NCBI GenBank assembly: GCA_964614365.1
Contig: CAZTLA010000080.1
Coordinates: 1-13,154, forward strand
From: JACQWR01 sp964614365
Lineage (GTDB): Bacteria; Desulfobacterota; Syntrophia; Syntrophales; JACQWR01
DNA: 13,154 nucleotides
Direction of reading: 5' to 3'
The position numbers were made by a program, and so were the translations under genes. The notes beneath the pieces were generated by a model. The model ran no database searches. It was not told the DNA's origin and saw only the letters and a program-made list of their open reading frames with translations. Below are positions 1 through 7,251 of this stretch, piece by piece; position 1 is the first letter of the stretch, and the number at the start of each line of letters is the position of its first letter.

Positions 1-506
1 ACCTTCCCCTGGGTGGGATACCTTCCATCGGAGGTGAGGAGATCCACCGCCATCATCCGGGGAATCAGCTCGACGCCGCTCGCGAGCACCTTCTTCTTCA
101 TGGCCTCCATGAGACGGTGCCCGTTGCACATGACCATCTTTGTCTTCTTGTGTCCGCGCCCCGGGGTAAATCGAAACCGTCCTTCGCCGTCCCGTTCGAA
201 GGGAACGCCCCAACCCGCCATCTGTTCGATCCGCAAGCCCTGTTCGAGAAGGAGCTGCCGGACCCAGTCCTGGTCGTTGAGGTACTCCCCGGCCTCAACC
301 AGCTCCTGAAGCCAGGCATCCAGTTCCCCTTCGGGCGTGGGCGCAAGCATGCTGTTGGTAAAGGTGCTGGCGCCGCTTCTCGCCACCACCGCCTTATCGA
401 TCAGCGCCACCCGCTCCGCCGACTCCTTCGCGCTGATGGCGGCCCAGCAACCGGCAAGCCCGCCGCCGATGACAAGGACGTCCGTATCGATTAGCCTTGT
501 TGCCAT
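1..506 (-). CDS. FAD-dependent fumarate reductase/succinate dehydrogenase-like flavoprotein, partial (N-terminal 168 aa; rest lies beyond the left edge)
   Basis: Reading the minus strand from the ATG at 506 gives an open frame to the window edge with no stop. The start follows a purine-rich GAGGAAGGGG and lies 15 bases after the stop of the upstream flavoprotein gene. The protein starts MATRLIDTDVLVIGGG. An FAD/NAD dinucleotide-binding motif GGGLAG lies at residues 14-19, and an acidic residue ends the second strand (LIDK, about 35-38). By hand alignment it is about 83% identical, without gaps, to the first 168 residues of the neighbouring 577-aa flavoprotein, so it is a recent tandem paralogue and probably of similar full length. 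The family moves electrons to or from small organic acids through FAD; the substrate here is unknown. No histidine is seen at the position used for covalent flavin attachment in SdhA/FrdA (sequence ARSGAST), so FAD is probably non-covalent. It is the last visible gene of the minus-strand operon. Confidence 0.93.
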   Translation of the reverse strand, partial: MATRLIDTDVLVIGGGLAGCWAAISAKESAERVALIDKAVVARSGASTFTNSMLAPTPEGELDAWLQELVEAGEYLNDQDWVRQLLLEQGLRIEQMAGWGVPFERDGEGRFRFTPGRGHKKTKMVMCNGHRLMEAMKKKVLASGVELIPRMMAVDLLTSDGRYPTQGK

Positions 507-521
507 TACCCTGCCCCTTCC

Positions 522-2255
522 TCAGCTTTTGTAGTCTTCACCCAAAGAGTATTGAACAGGATGGGGAATTCTCTGAAGCACCATCGGCTTCAGGGGATAC
601 CGATCGAAGGGCACCGGCTCCTGCCGCACCCTGATCTCATCACCCTCCCCCCGGCTCATGATAATCCACTTTAACCATTCCCTGTCGTCGCGGTAAGGAT
701 AATCTTCCCGGTAATGGGTATCCCTGCTTTCTTTTCTCTCCAATGCCGCCATAAAGACCAGCTCGGCCACCAGCACCAGATTTATTATCTCTCTCGCCTT
801 CACCAGTTCGTGCACGTCCTTTGCCTTGAGCTGCCCCAGTTCAGAGGCGAGTATCCGCAATCCGGCCAGCGCCTCCTTTAACCGCTTCTCGCGCTTGAAG
901 ATGCTCACGGGGGCCGGTATGGTGATCTTATGGAACCGGGCAATGGCCTCATCGGGGTTCATGCCCTCCGCCCTGTTCAGGGGGGCGAAGATGGACTTCT
1001 CTACTGCCTCGATATGCTTCTTGGCGGGCTCCTGTCTGCCCACTTCCTTCGCATACCGGGCGGCGTTTCGTCCGGCCCGGTAACCCGAAACGTTGTTGAA
1101 CGCCATATTGATGCCTCCCACCGAGTAGGTGCCGTGGACCGTATTGCGTGCGGCGGCGCCGGCCGCAAAAAGACCGGGGAGGCTGGAGCGGCAGTCGGTA
1201 TCTATCCTGATCCCCGCCTGCCCGCTGGGACTCCCGATGGAAATAACCGGGTCGATAACGAGGGGATGTTTGCCGAAGTCCACCCCCGCTTTGAGCAGGG
1301 GCTTCATCTGACTGGGGAGCAGCTTCTTCACCATCGCTATCTGTTCCGGGGTAAACATCGTCATGTCAAGGCAAACCGGGTCGCGGCCTTCGTAATGCTC
1401 CTTGGCAAAGGCCTGGCACAGATAGCCTATGCGGGCGCGATTCTTCAGCTCCGGACTGGTCACCTCTTCCCCCAGCCCGTTGATGAACTTGGCCCCAAAC
1501 CCTTGCAGGAGGCTGGAGCCCCCGCCGTAATACTTCCCCTCGTAACGGGTGATCTTGGGAACCATGCAGAACTCCATTCCCATCAAATCGGCGCCGGCAC
1601 GATACCCCATCGCCGGGCCGTCTCCCGTCAGATTGTCGCTGTAGAGAACCTTGAGTTTGGAATCCATGATTCCCGTGGTCAGGACCACGGCCCCGGCACG
1701 GAACACCAGGAAGTCCCCCTCCTGCGTGTGGAAGCCGACGGCGCCGATGACCTTCCCCTGCGTGGGATACTTTCCGTCCGACGTGAGGAGTTCCACCGCC
1801 ATCACCCGTGGAATCAGCTCGACTCCGCTCGCGAGCGCCTTCTTCTTCATGGCCTCCATGAGGCGGTGGCCGTTGCACATGATCATCCTGGTATTCTTGT
1901 GCCCGCGGCCCGGCGTGTATCGCAGCCCTCCCGCATCATCCCGTTCGAAGGGCACCCCCCAGCCTGCCATTTCCTCAACCCGCAATCGCTGTTCCAGGAG
2001 AAGCGTCCGCACCCACTCCTGGTCATTGAGATACTCCCCGGCTTCGACGATCTCGGCCAGCCAGGAATCCCGTTCCCCTTCGGGCGTGGGCGCGAGCTGG
2101 CTGTTGGTGAACGTGCTTGCACCGCTTCTCGCCACCACCGCCTTGTCGATCAGGATCACCCGGTCCGCCGACTCCTTGGCGCTGATGGCGGCCCAGCAAC
2201 CGGCGCTTCCTCCTCCGATGACGAGCACGTCCGTATCGATTATCTTCGTAGTCAT
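522..2255 (-). CDS. FAD-dependent fumarate reductase/succinate dehydrogenase-like flavoprotein (577 aa)
   Basis: This is a soluble flavoprotein of the FrdA/SdhA/AprA superfamily. Visible parts are an FAD-binding GGGSAG (residues 14-19), a second FAD contact region GLFAAGAAARNTVHGTYSVG (361-380), and a helical C-terminal domain with the family signature KESRDTHYREDYPYRDD (508-524). The start chosen is the ATG at 2255, 9 bases after GGGAGG; an upstream ATG at 2297 lies inside the preceding UbiD gene. Two oddities stand out. The HPTG motif of true fumarate reductases and succinate dehydrogenases is absent: the equivalent stretch reads MEFCMVPKITRYEG, 227-240. The Glu that usually follows GLYAAG is Ala. 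There is no signal peptide or transmembrane segment, and no FrdB-like Fe-S subunit gene is adjacent. It lies 14 bases after UbiD-B and 15 before its paralogue, so all three are probably co-transcribed. The likely role is redox chemistry on an aromatic or alicyclic acid, or its CoA ester; the substrate cannot be read from sequence. Confidence 0.95.
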   Translation of the reverse strand: MTTKIIDTDVLVIGGGSAGCWAAISAKESADRVILIDKAVVARSGASTFTNSQLAPTPEGERDSWLAEIVEAGEYLNDQEWVRTLLLEQRLRVEEMAGWGVPFERDDAGGLRYTPGRGHKNTRMIMCNGHRLMEAMKKKALASGVELIPRVMAVELLTSDGKYPTQGKVIGAVGFHTQEGDFLVFRAGAVVLTTGIMDSKLKVLYSDNLTGDGPAMGYRAGADLMGMEFCMVPKITRYEGKYYGGGSSLLQGFGAKFINGLGEEVTSPELKNRARIGYLCQAFAKEHYEGRDPVCLDMTMFTPEQIAMVKKLLPSQMKPLLKAGVDFGKHPLVIDPVISIGSPSGQAGIRIDTDCRSSLPGLFAAGAAARNTVHGTYSVGGINMAFNNVSGYRAGRNAARYAKEVGRQEPAKKHIEAVEKSIFAPLNRAEGMNPDEAIARFHKITIPAPVSIFKREKRLKEALAGLRILASELGQLKAKDVHELVKAREIINLVLVAELVFMAALERKESRDTHYREDYPYRDDREWLKWIIMSRGEGDEIRVRQEPVPFDRYPLKPMVLQRIPHPVQYSLGEDYKS

Positions 2256-2269
2256 TATTCCATTCCTCC

Positions 2270-3703
2270 CTATTTCAAATCCAGCAACTCTCCCCACTTT
2301 TTTGTGACGCGTTCGGCAACTTCATCGCTCACCTTGACCTCCCGGGGAAATTCATTCAGCCACTCGTACGGTTTGCAGGCATCGAAGATCGCGCGGGAGC
2401 TGAAGTGCACCCTGGTTGACGGAGGGCTGAGCGTCTCCAGGGAGCTGCACCACAGCCGGTCAATGACTTCGATGTCTTTCTTCGGATCGCACCGGGTGCA
2501 CAAGGCCCAGAGGACATCGTTTATGTTGCTCGGATCGATATCTTCGTCAACCACGATAACATGCCTGCCCAGGCTCGCGCTCAGCCGATTTTGCGTGGCA
2601 AATAAGGCCGCCTGCTTGACCTGTCCCGGATACCGTTGCTTTAACGATATGACCATCATCAGCTCCAGACCGGCTTCAACCAGCCAGACCCCCCGGATAT
2701 CCGGTATCCCATTCTTTATCAGCTCGTTATGGAGAAAGGCGCTCCCCATGATGGTCCGAAAATAAGCCGAATCGTGGGGCGGACGGCTCGGCGGAGAGCC
2801 GAGGATGACGGGGCTGTTCCGATGGTAGATGCGTTCCACTTCCACAATAGGGGCGGGCTCCGGTCTGCTCGCGTAGTAGCCGGTCCATTCTCCAAACGGC
2901 CCTTCCACCCGTTGCTTATCCGGCGGGCACCACCCAACCAGCACGATTTCACTGTCGCAGGGGATGGGAAGGCCGGTGACACCGTCTGTTATCACCTTGA
3001 CCGGCTCCCCTCGAATAGCTCCCATGAAGTTATATTCGCCGCCATCAGCAATCTTAGACCCGGCAGTCCTGAAAACTAATGGATGGTGTCCGACCGATAT
3101 GGCAACGGGACAGCGCTCTCCCCGTGCATGATACTTCTCCATGTGGAGTCTGCCGTGCTTGCCGGGCGTTATGAAAAGGGCGAGCGTTTTTTTATCGTGA
3201 ACCATGATCCGGTAAGTCCCCAGATTTACCGCTCCGGAATCCGGGTCCCTGGTGATTACCGCATCGCCGGTGCCGATGTACCGGCCCGCATCCAGTTCAT
3301 GCCACTTCGGCACGGGAAACTCAAGAAGGTCAACTTCTTCTCCGGAGTGGACATTTTCCAGGAGGGGTCCGGAGGTCGTTGTTTCGGGACTGAAATCCTT
3401 CATCGAGGCTTCCCACCGGGGGAGCCTCTCTCTGAACGTCTTGATAAGATCCAAATCCGAGCCGCCGGAGGAAACATTGAAGGTCCGGGACAACAGCCCC
3501 CGCGACGAGGTCGAACAGGTTAACACCCGATATCCGGATGGATAGCCCTTGATGTCATCGAAGAGCAGCGCCGGACAATCCCTGCGTTTCACATTCAGCG
3601 CCGAGAGGGCCCCGATTTCGAGATTCCAATCGGCTCCCTTTATTTCCTTGAGCTCCCCGGAACTCCCTGCGCTTTCCAACCATTCCCTGAGTGTTTCTTC
3701 CAT
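2270..3703 (-). CDS. UbiD family decarboxylase/carboxylase, here UbiD-B (477 aa)
   Basis: This is a prenylated-FMN-dependent UbiD enzyme, a family that reversibly (de)carboxylates aromatic or unsaturated acids. Residues matching the Fdc1 active site are visible: N160 and R165 in NLGTYR, H183 in TPGKHGR, E252 in SEIVLVG, and E267 and E272 in EGPFGE. The first, third and fourth should bind Mn/prFMN; R165, E267 and E272 form the catalytic Glu-Arg-Glu set. Length is normal for the family. The start at 3703 follows AGAGGAG by 7 bases and lies 20 bases after the CoA ligase stop. Its N terminus shares the block EIKGADWNLEIGAL exactly with UbiD-C across the divergent region, so it is closer to UbiD-C/D than to UbiD-A of its own operon. 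It is followed 14 bases later by the flavoprotein pair. Whether it carboxylates or decarboxylates, and on what substrate, is not determinable here. Confidence 0.96.
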   Translation of the reverse strand: MEETLREWLESAGSSGELKEIKGADWNLEIGALSALNVKRRDCPALLFDDIKGYPSGYRVLTCSTSSRGLLSRTFNVSSGGSDLDLIKTFRERLPRWEASMKDFSPETTTSGPLLENVHSGEEVDLLEFPVPKWHELDAGRYIGTGDAVITRDPDSGAVNLGTYRIMVHDKKTLALFITPGKHGRLHMEKYHARGERCPVAISVGHHPLVFRTAGSKIADGGEYNFMGAIRGEPVKVITDGVTGLPIPCDSEIVLVGWCPPDKQRVEGPFGEWTGYYASRPEPAPIVEVERIYHRNSPVILGSPPSRPPHDSAYFRTIMGSAFLHNELIKNGIPDIRGVWLVEAGLELMMVISLKQRYPGQVKQAALFATQNRLSASLGRHVIVVDEDIDPSNINDVLWALCTRCDPKKDIEVIDRLWCSSLETLSPPSTRVHFSSRAIFDACKPYEWLNEFPREVKVSDEVAERVTKKWGELLDLK

Positions 3704-3723
3704 TCTACGCTCCTCTGAACGTT

Positions 3724-5364
3724 TTACGAAACCGCCAGCTTTGCGGCAATATCCTTCTCCAATACCTTCTTATCCACCTTCTGGCCGCCGCCGGCCATCG
3801 GCATCGCATTCACGAGCTCCAGCCGCTCCGGTAACTTGTATAGCGCAATTTCCTTGGCCTTGAGAAAGGAAATCATCTCCTCGAAGGTGAAATCCTGCCC
3901 CGCCCGGGGCACGACGTAGGCGCAGGCCTTCTCGCCCAGCACCGCGTCCGGCATCTTCACGATGGCCACGTCAAGGACCTTGGGATGGGTGATGAGGAGA
4001 TTCTCGATCTCGATCGGATAGATGTTCGAGCCGCCGCGGATAATCATATCCTTCTTCCGTCCTACAATAGCCATATACCCCTTTTCATCGATCCGCCCCA
4101 GATCACCGGTCTTGAACCATCCATCCTCCGTCCAGGCCTGACGCGTGGCCTCGGGATCCTTGAAGTAGCCGGAGCTGCAGCAGGGACCGCTTCCCCATAC
4201 CTCGCCGGTCTCCCCCTGCGGCACTTCCCGGCCGTCATCGTCCACGATCTTCACGTCCGTTCCCCAGATCGCTTTGCCCGACGGCGCCAGGCGAACCTCA
4301 CGAGGCAGTTCCGGCGGCGTCAGGGTCATGCCGCCCCAGTCGGTCAGACCGTAGCCGATGATCACCTTCCCCCCCATCTTTTCCTCGATCTCGGCGCCGA
4401 CGTTGTAGGGAAGGGGCGCGCCGACGGAATACCAGTAGCGGACGGAGCTCAAATCGTACTTCCGGCGCTCGGGATGTTCGAGCATCATCATCAGTTGGGC
4501 GGGAACGACGCTGATAAACGTGATCTTCTCCCTGGCGATCAGCGCCATGGCCCCTTCCGGGGAAAAATAATCCAGGATGACGATGCGGGCGCCCACATCG
4601 GGGGCGGTAAAGTTCGGCACGTTGTTCGGTCCGGCGAGAGCGGGACCCATGATCGCCGTCGTATCGTTCCGGGTCAGGCCAAAAACCGTTATCTGGTCCT
4701 TATTGGAACAGATGCGGCAGCAGATGGGATATTCCACGAGTTTCGGCAGTCCCGTGCTGCCGGTGGTATGGAGGAGCAGAAAAATCTCCGTGGGCGGACA
4801 GGTCGTCTCTTTCGGATAACCGGGCGGGCATCTTCCCGTCGGCGGCCGGCTGCATATGGCATCGAGAGAGATCGCGCCAGGAGGCACGTTATCTCCCACG
4901 ACGAAGATCTGCGCGAGATGCGGCAGTGTGGGACGCATCTCCTGCACCATCTCGAAGTAATTGATCTTTCGTGATTCCAAGGGGATCACGATCCCCTTGG
5001 CCTCGCTGCGTCCGAGCATGTATTCCATCTCGTTCTTCCGCAGATTCGGCATCGCCGGCAGGAACATGACCCCCGCCCGCTCGCAGGCAACCCTCAGCAG
5101 GCAGAGTTCAATGCAGTTGGGAAGCTGGGAGGCAAGCATATCATCCTTCTTGAACCCCCGTTCCATCAGGCCGACGGCAAGCCGGTCGATCCATTCATCG
5201 GCCTGCGACCACGTCAGCCTGTTCCGCACGTCGACTACGGCCTCCGCATCGGGATAGCGCTCAGCGTTGCGCGCCCACAGGTCGGAAAGCGTGGTGGCAT
5301 CCCAGTAACCCTGTTTCACATAGTCATCAATCAATGCGGGAGTGTATCGTGACGCTTTTGCCAT
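3724..5364 (-). CDS. AMP-forming aryl-acid/acyl-CoA ligase, EntE/DhbE-like (546 aa)
   Basis: This is an ANL-superfamily adenylating enzyme that activates a carboxylic acid as acyl-AMP and then, most likely, as the CoA thioester. Motifs in order are the P-loop TTGSTGLPK (200-208), GYGLTDWGG (337-345, Asp where Glu is commonest), WFKTGD (416-421), VGRKKDMIIRGG (434-445), and the A10 region MAGGGQKVDKK (523-533) with candidate catalytic Lys529. The N-terminal VKQGYWDATTLSDLW and the C-terminal MPDAVLGEKACAYVVPR resemble 2,3-dihydroxybenzoate-AMP ligases, which points to an aromatic acid. A following carrier-protein gene, expected for siderophore synthesis, is absent, so CoA is the more likely acceptor. 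The A10 loop appears to carry one extra residue (GGGQK rather than the usual GxGK). The start at 5364 has a strong AAGGAGG 9 bases upstream. It sits between the UbiD-A/small-subunit pair and UbiD-B. The exact acid is unknown; cyclohexanecarboxylate-type substrates are an alternative. Confidence 0.94.
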   Translation of the reverse strand: MAKASRYTPALIDDYVKQGYWDATTLSDLWARNAERYPDAEAVVDVRNRLTWSQADEWIDRLAVGLMERGFKKDDMLASQLPNCIELCLLRVACERAGVMFLPAMPNLRKNEMEYMLGRSEAKGIVIPLESRKINYFEMVQEMRPTLPHLAQIFVVGDNVPPGAISLDAICSRPPTGRCPPGYPKETTCPPTEIFLLLHTTGSTGLPKLVEYPICCRICSNKDQITVFGLTRNDTTAIMGPALAGPNNVPNFTAPDVGARIVILDYFSPEGAMALIAREKITFISVVPAQLMMMLEHPERRKYDLSSVRYWYSVGAPLPYNVGAEIEEKMGGKVIIGYGLTDWGGMTLTPPELPREVRLAPSGKAIWGTDVKIVDDDGREVPQGETGEVWGSGPCCSSGYFKDPEATRQAWTEDGWFKTGDLGRIDEKGYMAIVGRKKDMIIRGGSNIYPIEIENLLITHPKVLDVAIVKMPDAVLGEKACAYVVPRAGQDFTFEEMISFLKAKEIALYKLPERLELVNAMPMAGGGQKVDKKVLEKDIAAKLAVS

Positions 5365-5411
5365 TGATTAAATCCTCCTTGCCAAGATGCCGGTTCGCAC
5401 GAGCAAAGGGC

Positions 5412-5675
5412 TCAGGGAGTCGGAAACTCGCCCACCTCACGGACAACCTTGATCGCCCAGGGTTTGGGATAAAGCACCCCCACGAAGCCCCGTATCCACA
5501 ACACATCGGACTCCGGCAGTCCTTTCGGATCGTCGCCGACAATCGCCCGAACGTAACGGGCATCGTACTTCCGCCGTCCCGGGGTCAAATCCTTCACCAG
5601 GAGCTCTATCTCTTTCCCCTGCGTCAGATCCTCCAGCTTTCCTACAAAGGTAAGGTATTCTCTCTTAGAAACCAT
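5412..5675 (-). CDS. Small UbiD-associated protein resembling the phenylphosphate carboxylase gamma subunit (87 aa)
   Basis: An 87-residue protein starting MVSKREYLTFVGKLEDL. The ATG at 5675 lies inside the last codons of UbiD-A, so the two genes overlap by 11 bases, and GGAG stands 5 bases upstream; translational coupling is likely. The frame stays open further upstream to an ATG at 5807, but that part lies inside UbiD-A and is not needed. The protein has no signal peptide or membrane segment and looks strand-rich. Size (about 10 kDa), position directly after a UbiD gene, and the pattern of KDLTPGRRKYDARYVRAIVG are reminiscent of the gamma subunit of Thauera-type phenylphosphate carboxylase (PpcC). 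That assignment is from memory of the family and needs a profile search. A role as an accessory subunit of UbiD-A is inferred from the overlap. The following CoA ligase begins 47 bases downstream. Confidence 0.8.
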   Translation of the reverse strand: MVSKREYLTFVGKLEDLTQGKEIELLVKDLTPGRRKYDARYVRAIVGDDPKGLPESDVLWIRGFVGVLYPKPWAIKVVREVGEFPTP

Positions 5676-7089
5676 ATTCTCTCCATTTGCTGACGACTTT
5701 CTTCCGTACGGCATCGGGGAAGGATTCCTTAAACGACATGCGAACGGGAATGTCGCTCTCCTTCGACCACGTTGACGGCCAGGTACAGTCGTAAACGCCG
5801 GTGGCAACCTTGTTCAAATTCCGTTCCTCGGGGCTGAGATAGGGTGTCAGGGTCCAACCCTCGCAATCCGGATTCGCCGACACCCCGCGAAGGGGGTGCA
5901 GCCTCGTGCCGAAGGCATGCATCACCTCATCCATATCGAACACGTCTATGTCATCATTGACGATGATTGCCTTGGGCACCGAAGCCCTCCGGCCATGCAA
6001 CACCGAGGTAATTTCGGAAATAATGTTGCTGCCGCTTTCTTTCACGCTGACCACAGCCACCAAGGCGCCCATTTCCGGGGGAATATAAACATTCACCACC
6101 GGCACGCCGCGCCGCTGCAACCGATTTTTGATGCTGATCGCGCCGGCGAGAGAGGCGCCGATTTTTCCGTCGGTAATGCCCACTCCCTCAGGGGTCATGC
6201 AGATTATCGGATTGCCGCGATAGGTTATCGCCTGTATCCTGAATACGGGCTGCGGCGCCCACCCTTGCGTCCGGTAGCCCGGAAACTCGCCGAAGGGTCC
6301 TTCGGGCAGCTCCACGTCGGACAGGATCTCGCCCTCCAAAAGGATCTCCGCATGCGCCGGCGCCAGCAATTCGTTCGTCTCGCACCGGACCAGTTCCACC
6401 GGCTCTTGGTTCAGGGCGCCGGCATAATCGGCCTCGTCTTCACCGATCCGGTAGGGCGAACAAGCCGTCAGCGTGGACAGAGGGTCAACGCCGATGGCTA
6501 CCGTCGCGGGCATGGGCTTGCCGGCCTCCTTGTACTTCTTCCGCATCAACGCGAAATGACTGGCCGGGGTGAAGTAACCGCAGATCATCCGTCGGTTGTA
6601 TACCATGAGGCGATGCATCCCCCAATTTGTCCAGGCGGCATCAATATCCTTTGTGATGACGCAATGCCAGGTGCCCATATATCTCCCGCCGTCGCCCTCA
6701 TGGACCGTGGGAACGGGAAATTCATACAGGTCCACTTCATCGCCGAACATTTTATGCTCTTTGCATGGCCCATCCTTCACCACGACCGGTTTGACGGGCT
6801 TTGCCACCCGCCGCTCATACTCGGCAAATATACCGCCCGTAGTTGTTTCCGGGTCCATGCCCATCGCAATAGCCAGACGCCGGTATGTTGCGATAGGAGC
6901 GCCCAATATTCTTCCACCGGCGGCATAGTCCTTGAGGTTTTCAAAGAGACAGGCGGGACCGCCCGTCTCGCAGGAGCGCCCGGTGATGGCTGCGGCCTCC
7001 AGGTCCCAATCTATTTCACTGCCGATCTTCACCACATCGCCCGTCTTTGCGAGGGCCTCGACAAAGCTCCTGTTGTCCTTAAATCCCAT
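5665..7089 (-). CDS. UbiD family decarboxylase/carboxylase, here UbiD-A (474 aa), first gene of the minus-strand operon
   Basis: This is a prenylated-FMN-dependent UbiD-family enzyme. Active-site positions by analogy with Fdc1 are N155 and R160 in NWGMHR, H178 in TPASHFA, E248 in AEILLEG, and E263 and E268 in EGPFGE; all are present. It is the most divergent of the four UbiDs in the window: it has WHCVITKDID where the others have GTGDxxIxRDP, and TNW as in Fdc1 rather than VNM/VNL. The start at 7089 (MGFKDNR) is preferred because AAGGGAG lies 8 bases upstream. An in-frame ATG at 7113 would add MSGKGERA and has a GGGGGAG 10 bases upstream that could be hidden in a stem. The stop overlaps the start of the 87-aa gene, suggesting the two proteins form one enzyme. 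Substrate and direction are unknown; the neighbouring aryl-CoA ligase suggests either a free aromatic acid or its CoA ester. Confidence 0.95.
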   Translation of the reverse strand: MGFKDNRSFVEALAKTGDVVKIGSEIDWDLEAAAITGRSCETGGPACLFENLKDYAAGGRILGAPIATYRRLAIAMGMDPETTTGGIFAEYERRVAKPVKPVVVKDGPCKEHKMFGDEVDLYEFPVPTVHEGDGGRYMGTWHCVITKDIDAAWTNWGMHRLMVYNRRMICGYFTPASHFALMRKKYKEAGKPMPATVAIGVDPLSTLTACSPYRIGEDEADYAGALNQEPVELVRCETNELLAPAHAEILLEGEILSDVELPEGPFGEFPGYRTQGWAPQPVFRIQAITYRGNPIICMTPEGVGITDGKIGASLAGAISIKNRLQRRGVPVVNVYIPPEMGALVAVVSVKESGSNIISEITSVLHGRRASVPKAIIVNDDIDVFDMDEVMHAFGTRLHPLRGVSANPDCEGWTLTPYLSPEERNLNKVATGVYDCTWPSTWSKESDIPVRMSFKESFPDAVRKKVVSKWREYGF

Positions 7090-7097
7090 TGCTCTTT

Positions 7098-7104
7098 CTC
7101 CCTT
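7098..7104 (-). promoter_or_regulatory. Ribosome binding site deciding the UbiD-A start
   Basis: On the minus strand this reads AAGGGAG, 8 bases before the ATG at 7089. It supports MGFKDNR as the N terminus over the longer form starting at 7113. Confidence 0.6.
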
Positions 7105-7123
7105 GCCTGACATGGTCGCCTGT

Positions 7124-7230
7124 CTCCCCCAAAAATGTGAAGCCTTCCGTCAACGAGGCGAGGCTTGCGGGATGCGCTCCCGGTCAATCCTCTTTCCCGC
7201 ACGAAAAAAGGGATTGACTTTTTGGGGGAG
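7124..7230. repeat. 107-bp nested inverted-repeat element with four potential stems (cruciform or leader-RNA candidate)
   Basis: The outer arms CTCCCCCAAAAA (7124-7135) and TTTTTGGGGGAG (7219-7230) are perfect 12-bp inverted repeats. Directly inside the right arm, GGATTGAC (7211-7218) pairs perfectly with GTCAATCC (7183-7190). The right half is therefore one continuous 20-base strand whose complement on the left is split by 47 bases. Those 47 bases contain two further hairpins: AAGCCT/AGGCTT (7140-7145 with 7161-7166) and CGGGA-TGCGC-TCCCG (7168-7182). Together they form a four-stem junction that uses most of the element. On the minus-strand transcript the closing stem would pair GGGGGAG, 10 bases before the possible ATG at 7113, with an anti-SD CUCCCCC. 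Alternative readings are a cruciform protein-binding site or a MITE-like remnant; flanking duplication is at most GT on each side. Confidence 0.6.
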
Positions 7231-7241
7231 GTGAGTATTCT
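7214..7241 (+). promoter_or_regulatory. Candidate sigma-70 promoter for the plus-strand operon
   Basis: TTGACT (7214-7219) matches the -35 consensus at 5 of 6 positions and TATTCT (7236-7241) matches the -10 consensus at 4 of 6, with a 16-base spacer. Transcription would begin near 7248, giving a leader of about 200 bases before the solute-binding protein. The -35 box lies in the right arm of the inverted-repeat element, so the element's structure could affect promoter use. Confidence 0.4.
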
Positions 7242-7251
7242 TACACCTTAG

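Larger units (their letters stand above)
1..2255 (-). repeat. Tandem direct duplication of a flavoprotein gene
   Basis: The segment 1-506 matches roughly 1750-2255 at nucleotide level; for example, the left edge and position 1750 both read accttcccctg followed by gtgggatac one or two bases later. The encoded N termini are about 83% identical without gaps. The two copies lie head to tail in one operon. Only the first third of the downstream copy is inside the window. Confidence 0.85.

Noticed and set aside
930..2765. 611-codon open frame on the plus strand
   Set aside because: It is antisense to the flavoprotein and UbiD-B genes, crosses their boundary, resembles no family, and exists because of GC-rich codon bias on the opposite strand.
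5676..5807. Upstream extension of the 87-aa protein to an ATG at 5807 (131 aa)
   Set aside because: The added 44 residues are Arg/Pro-rich, lie wholly inside UbiD-A, and the internal ATG at 5675 has its own ribosome binding site.
5896..7110. 404-codon open frame on the plus strand
   Set aside because: Antisense to UbiD-A, whose motifs are intact; the His/Gly/Arg-rich translation is typical of a shadow frame.
7183..7218. Minus-strand TTGACC as a -35 box for the UbiD-A operon
   Set aside because: No -10-like hexamer lies 15-19 bases downstream on that strand. The match is explained by the inverted repeat that mirrors the plus-strand TTGACT.
7124..7230. MITE or insertion-sequence remnant
   Set aside because: The 12-bp arms look like terminal inverted repeats, but flanking duplication is at most GT and no second copy is in the window. 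Kept only as an alternative for the structured element.
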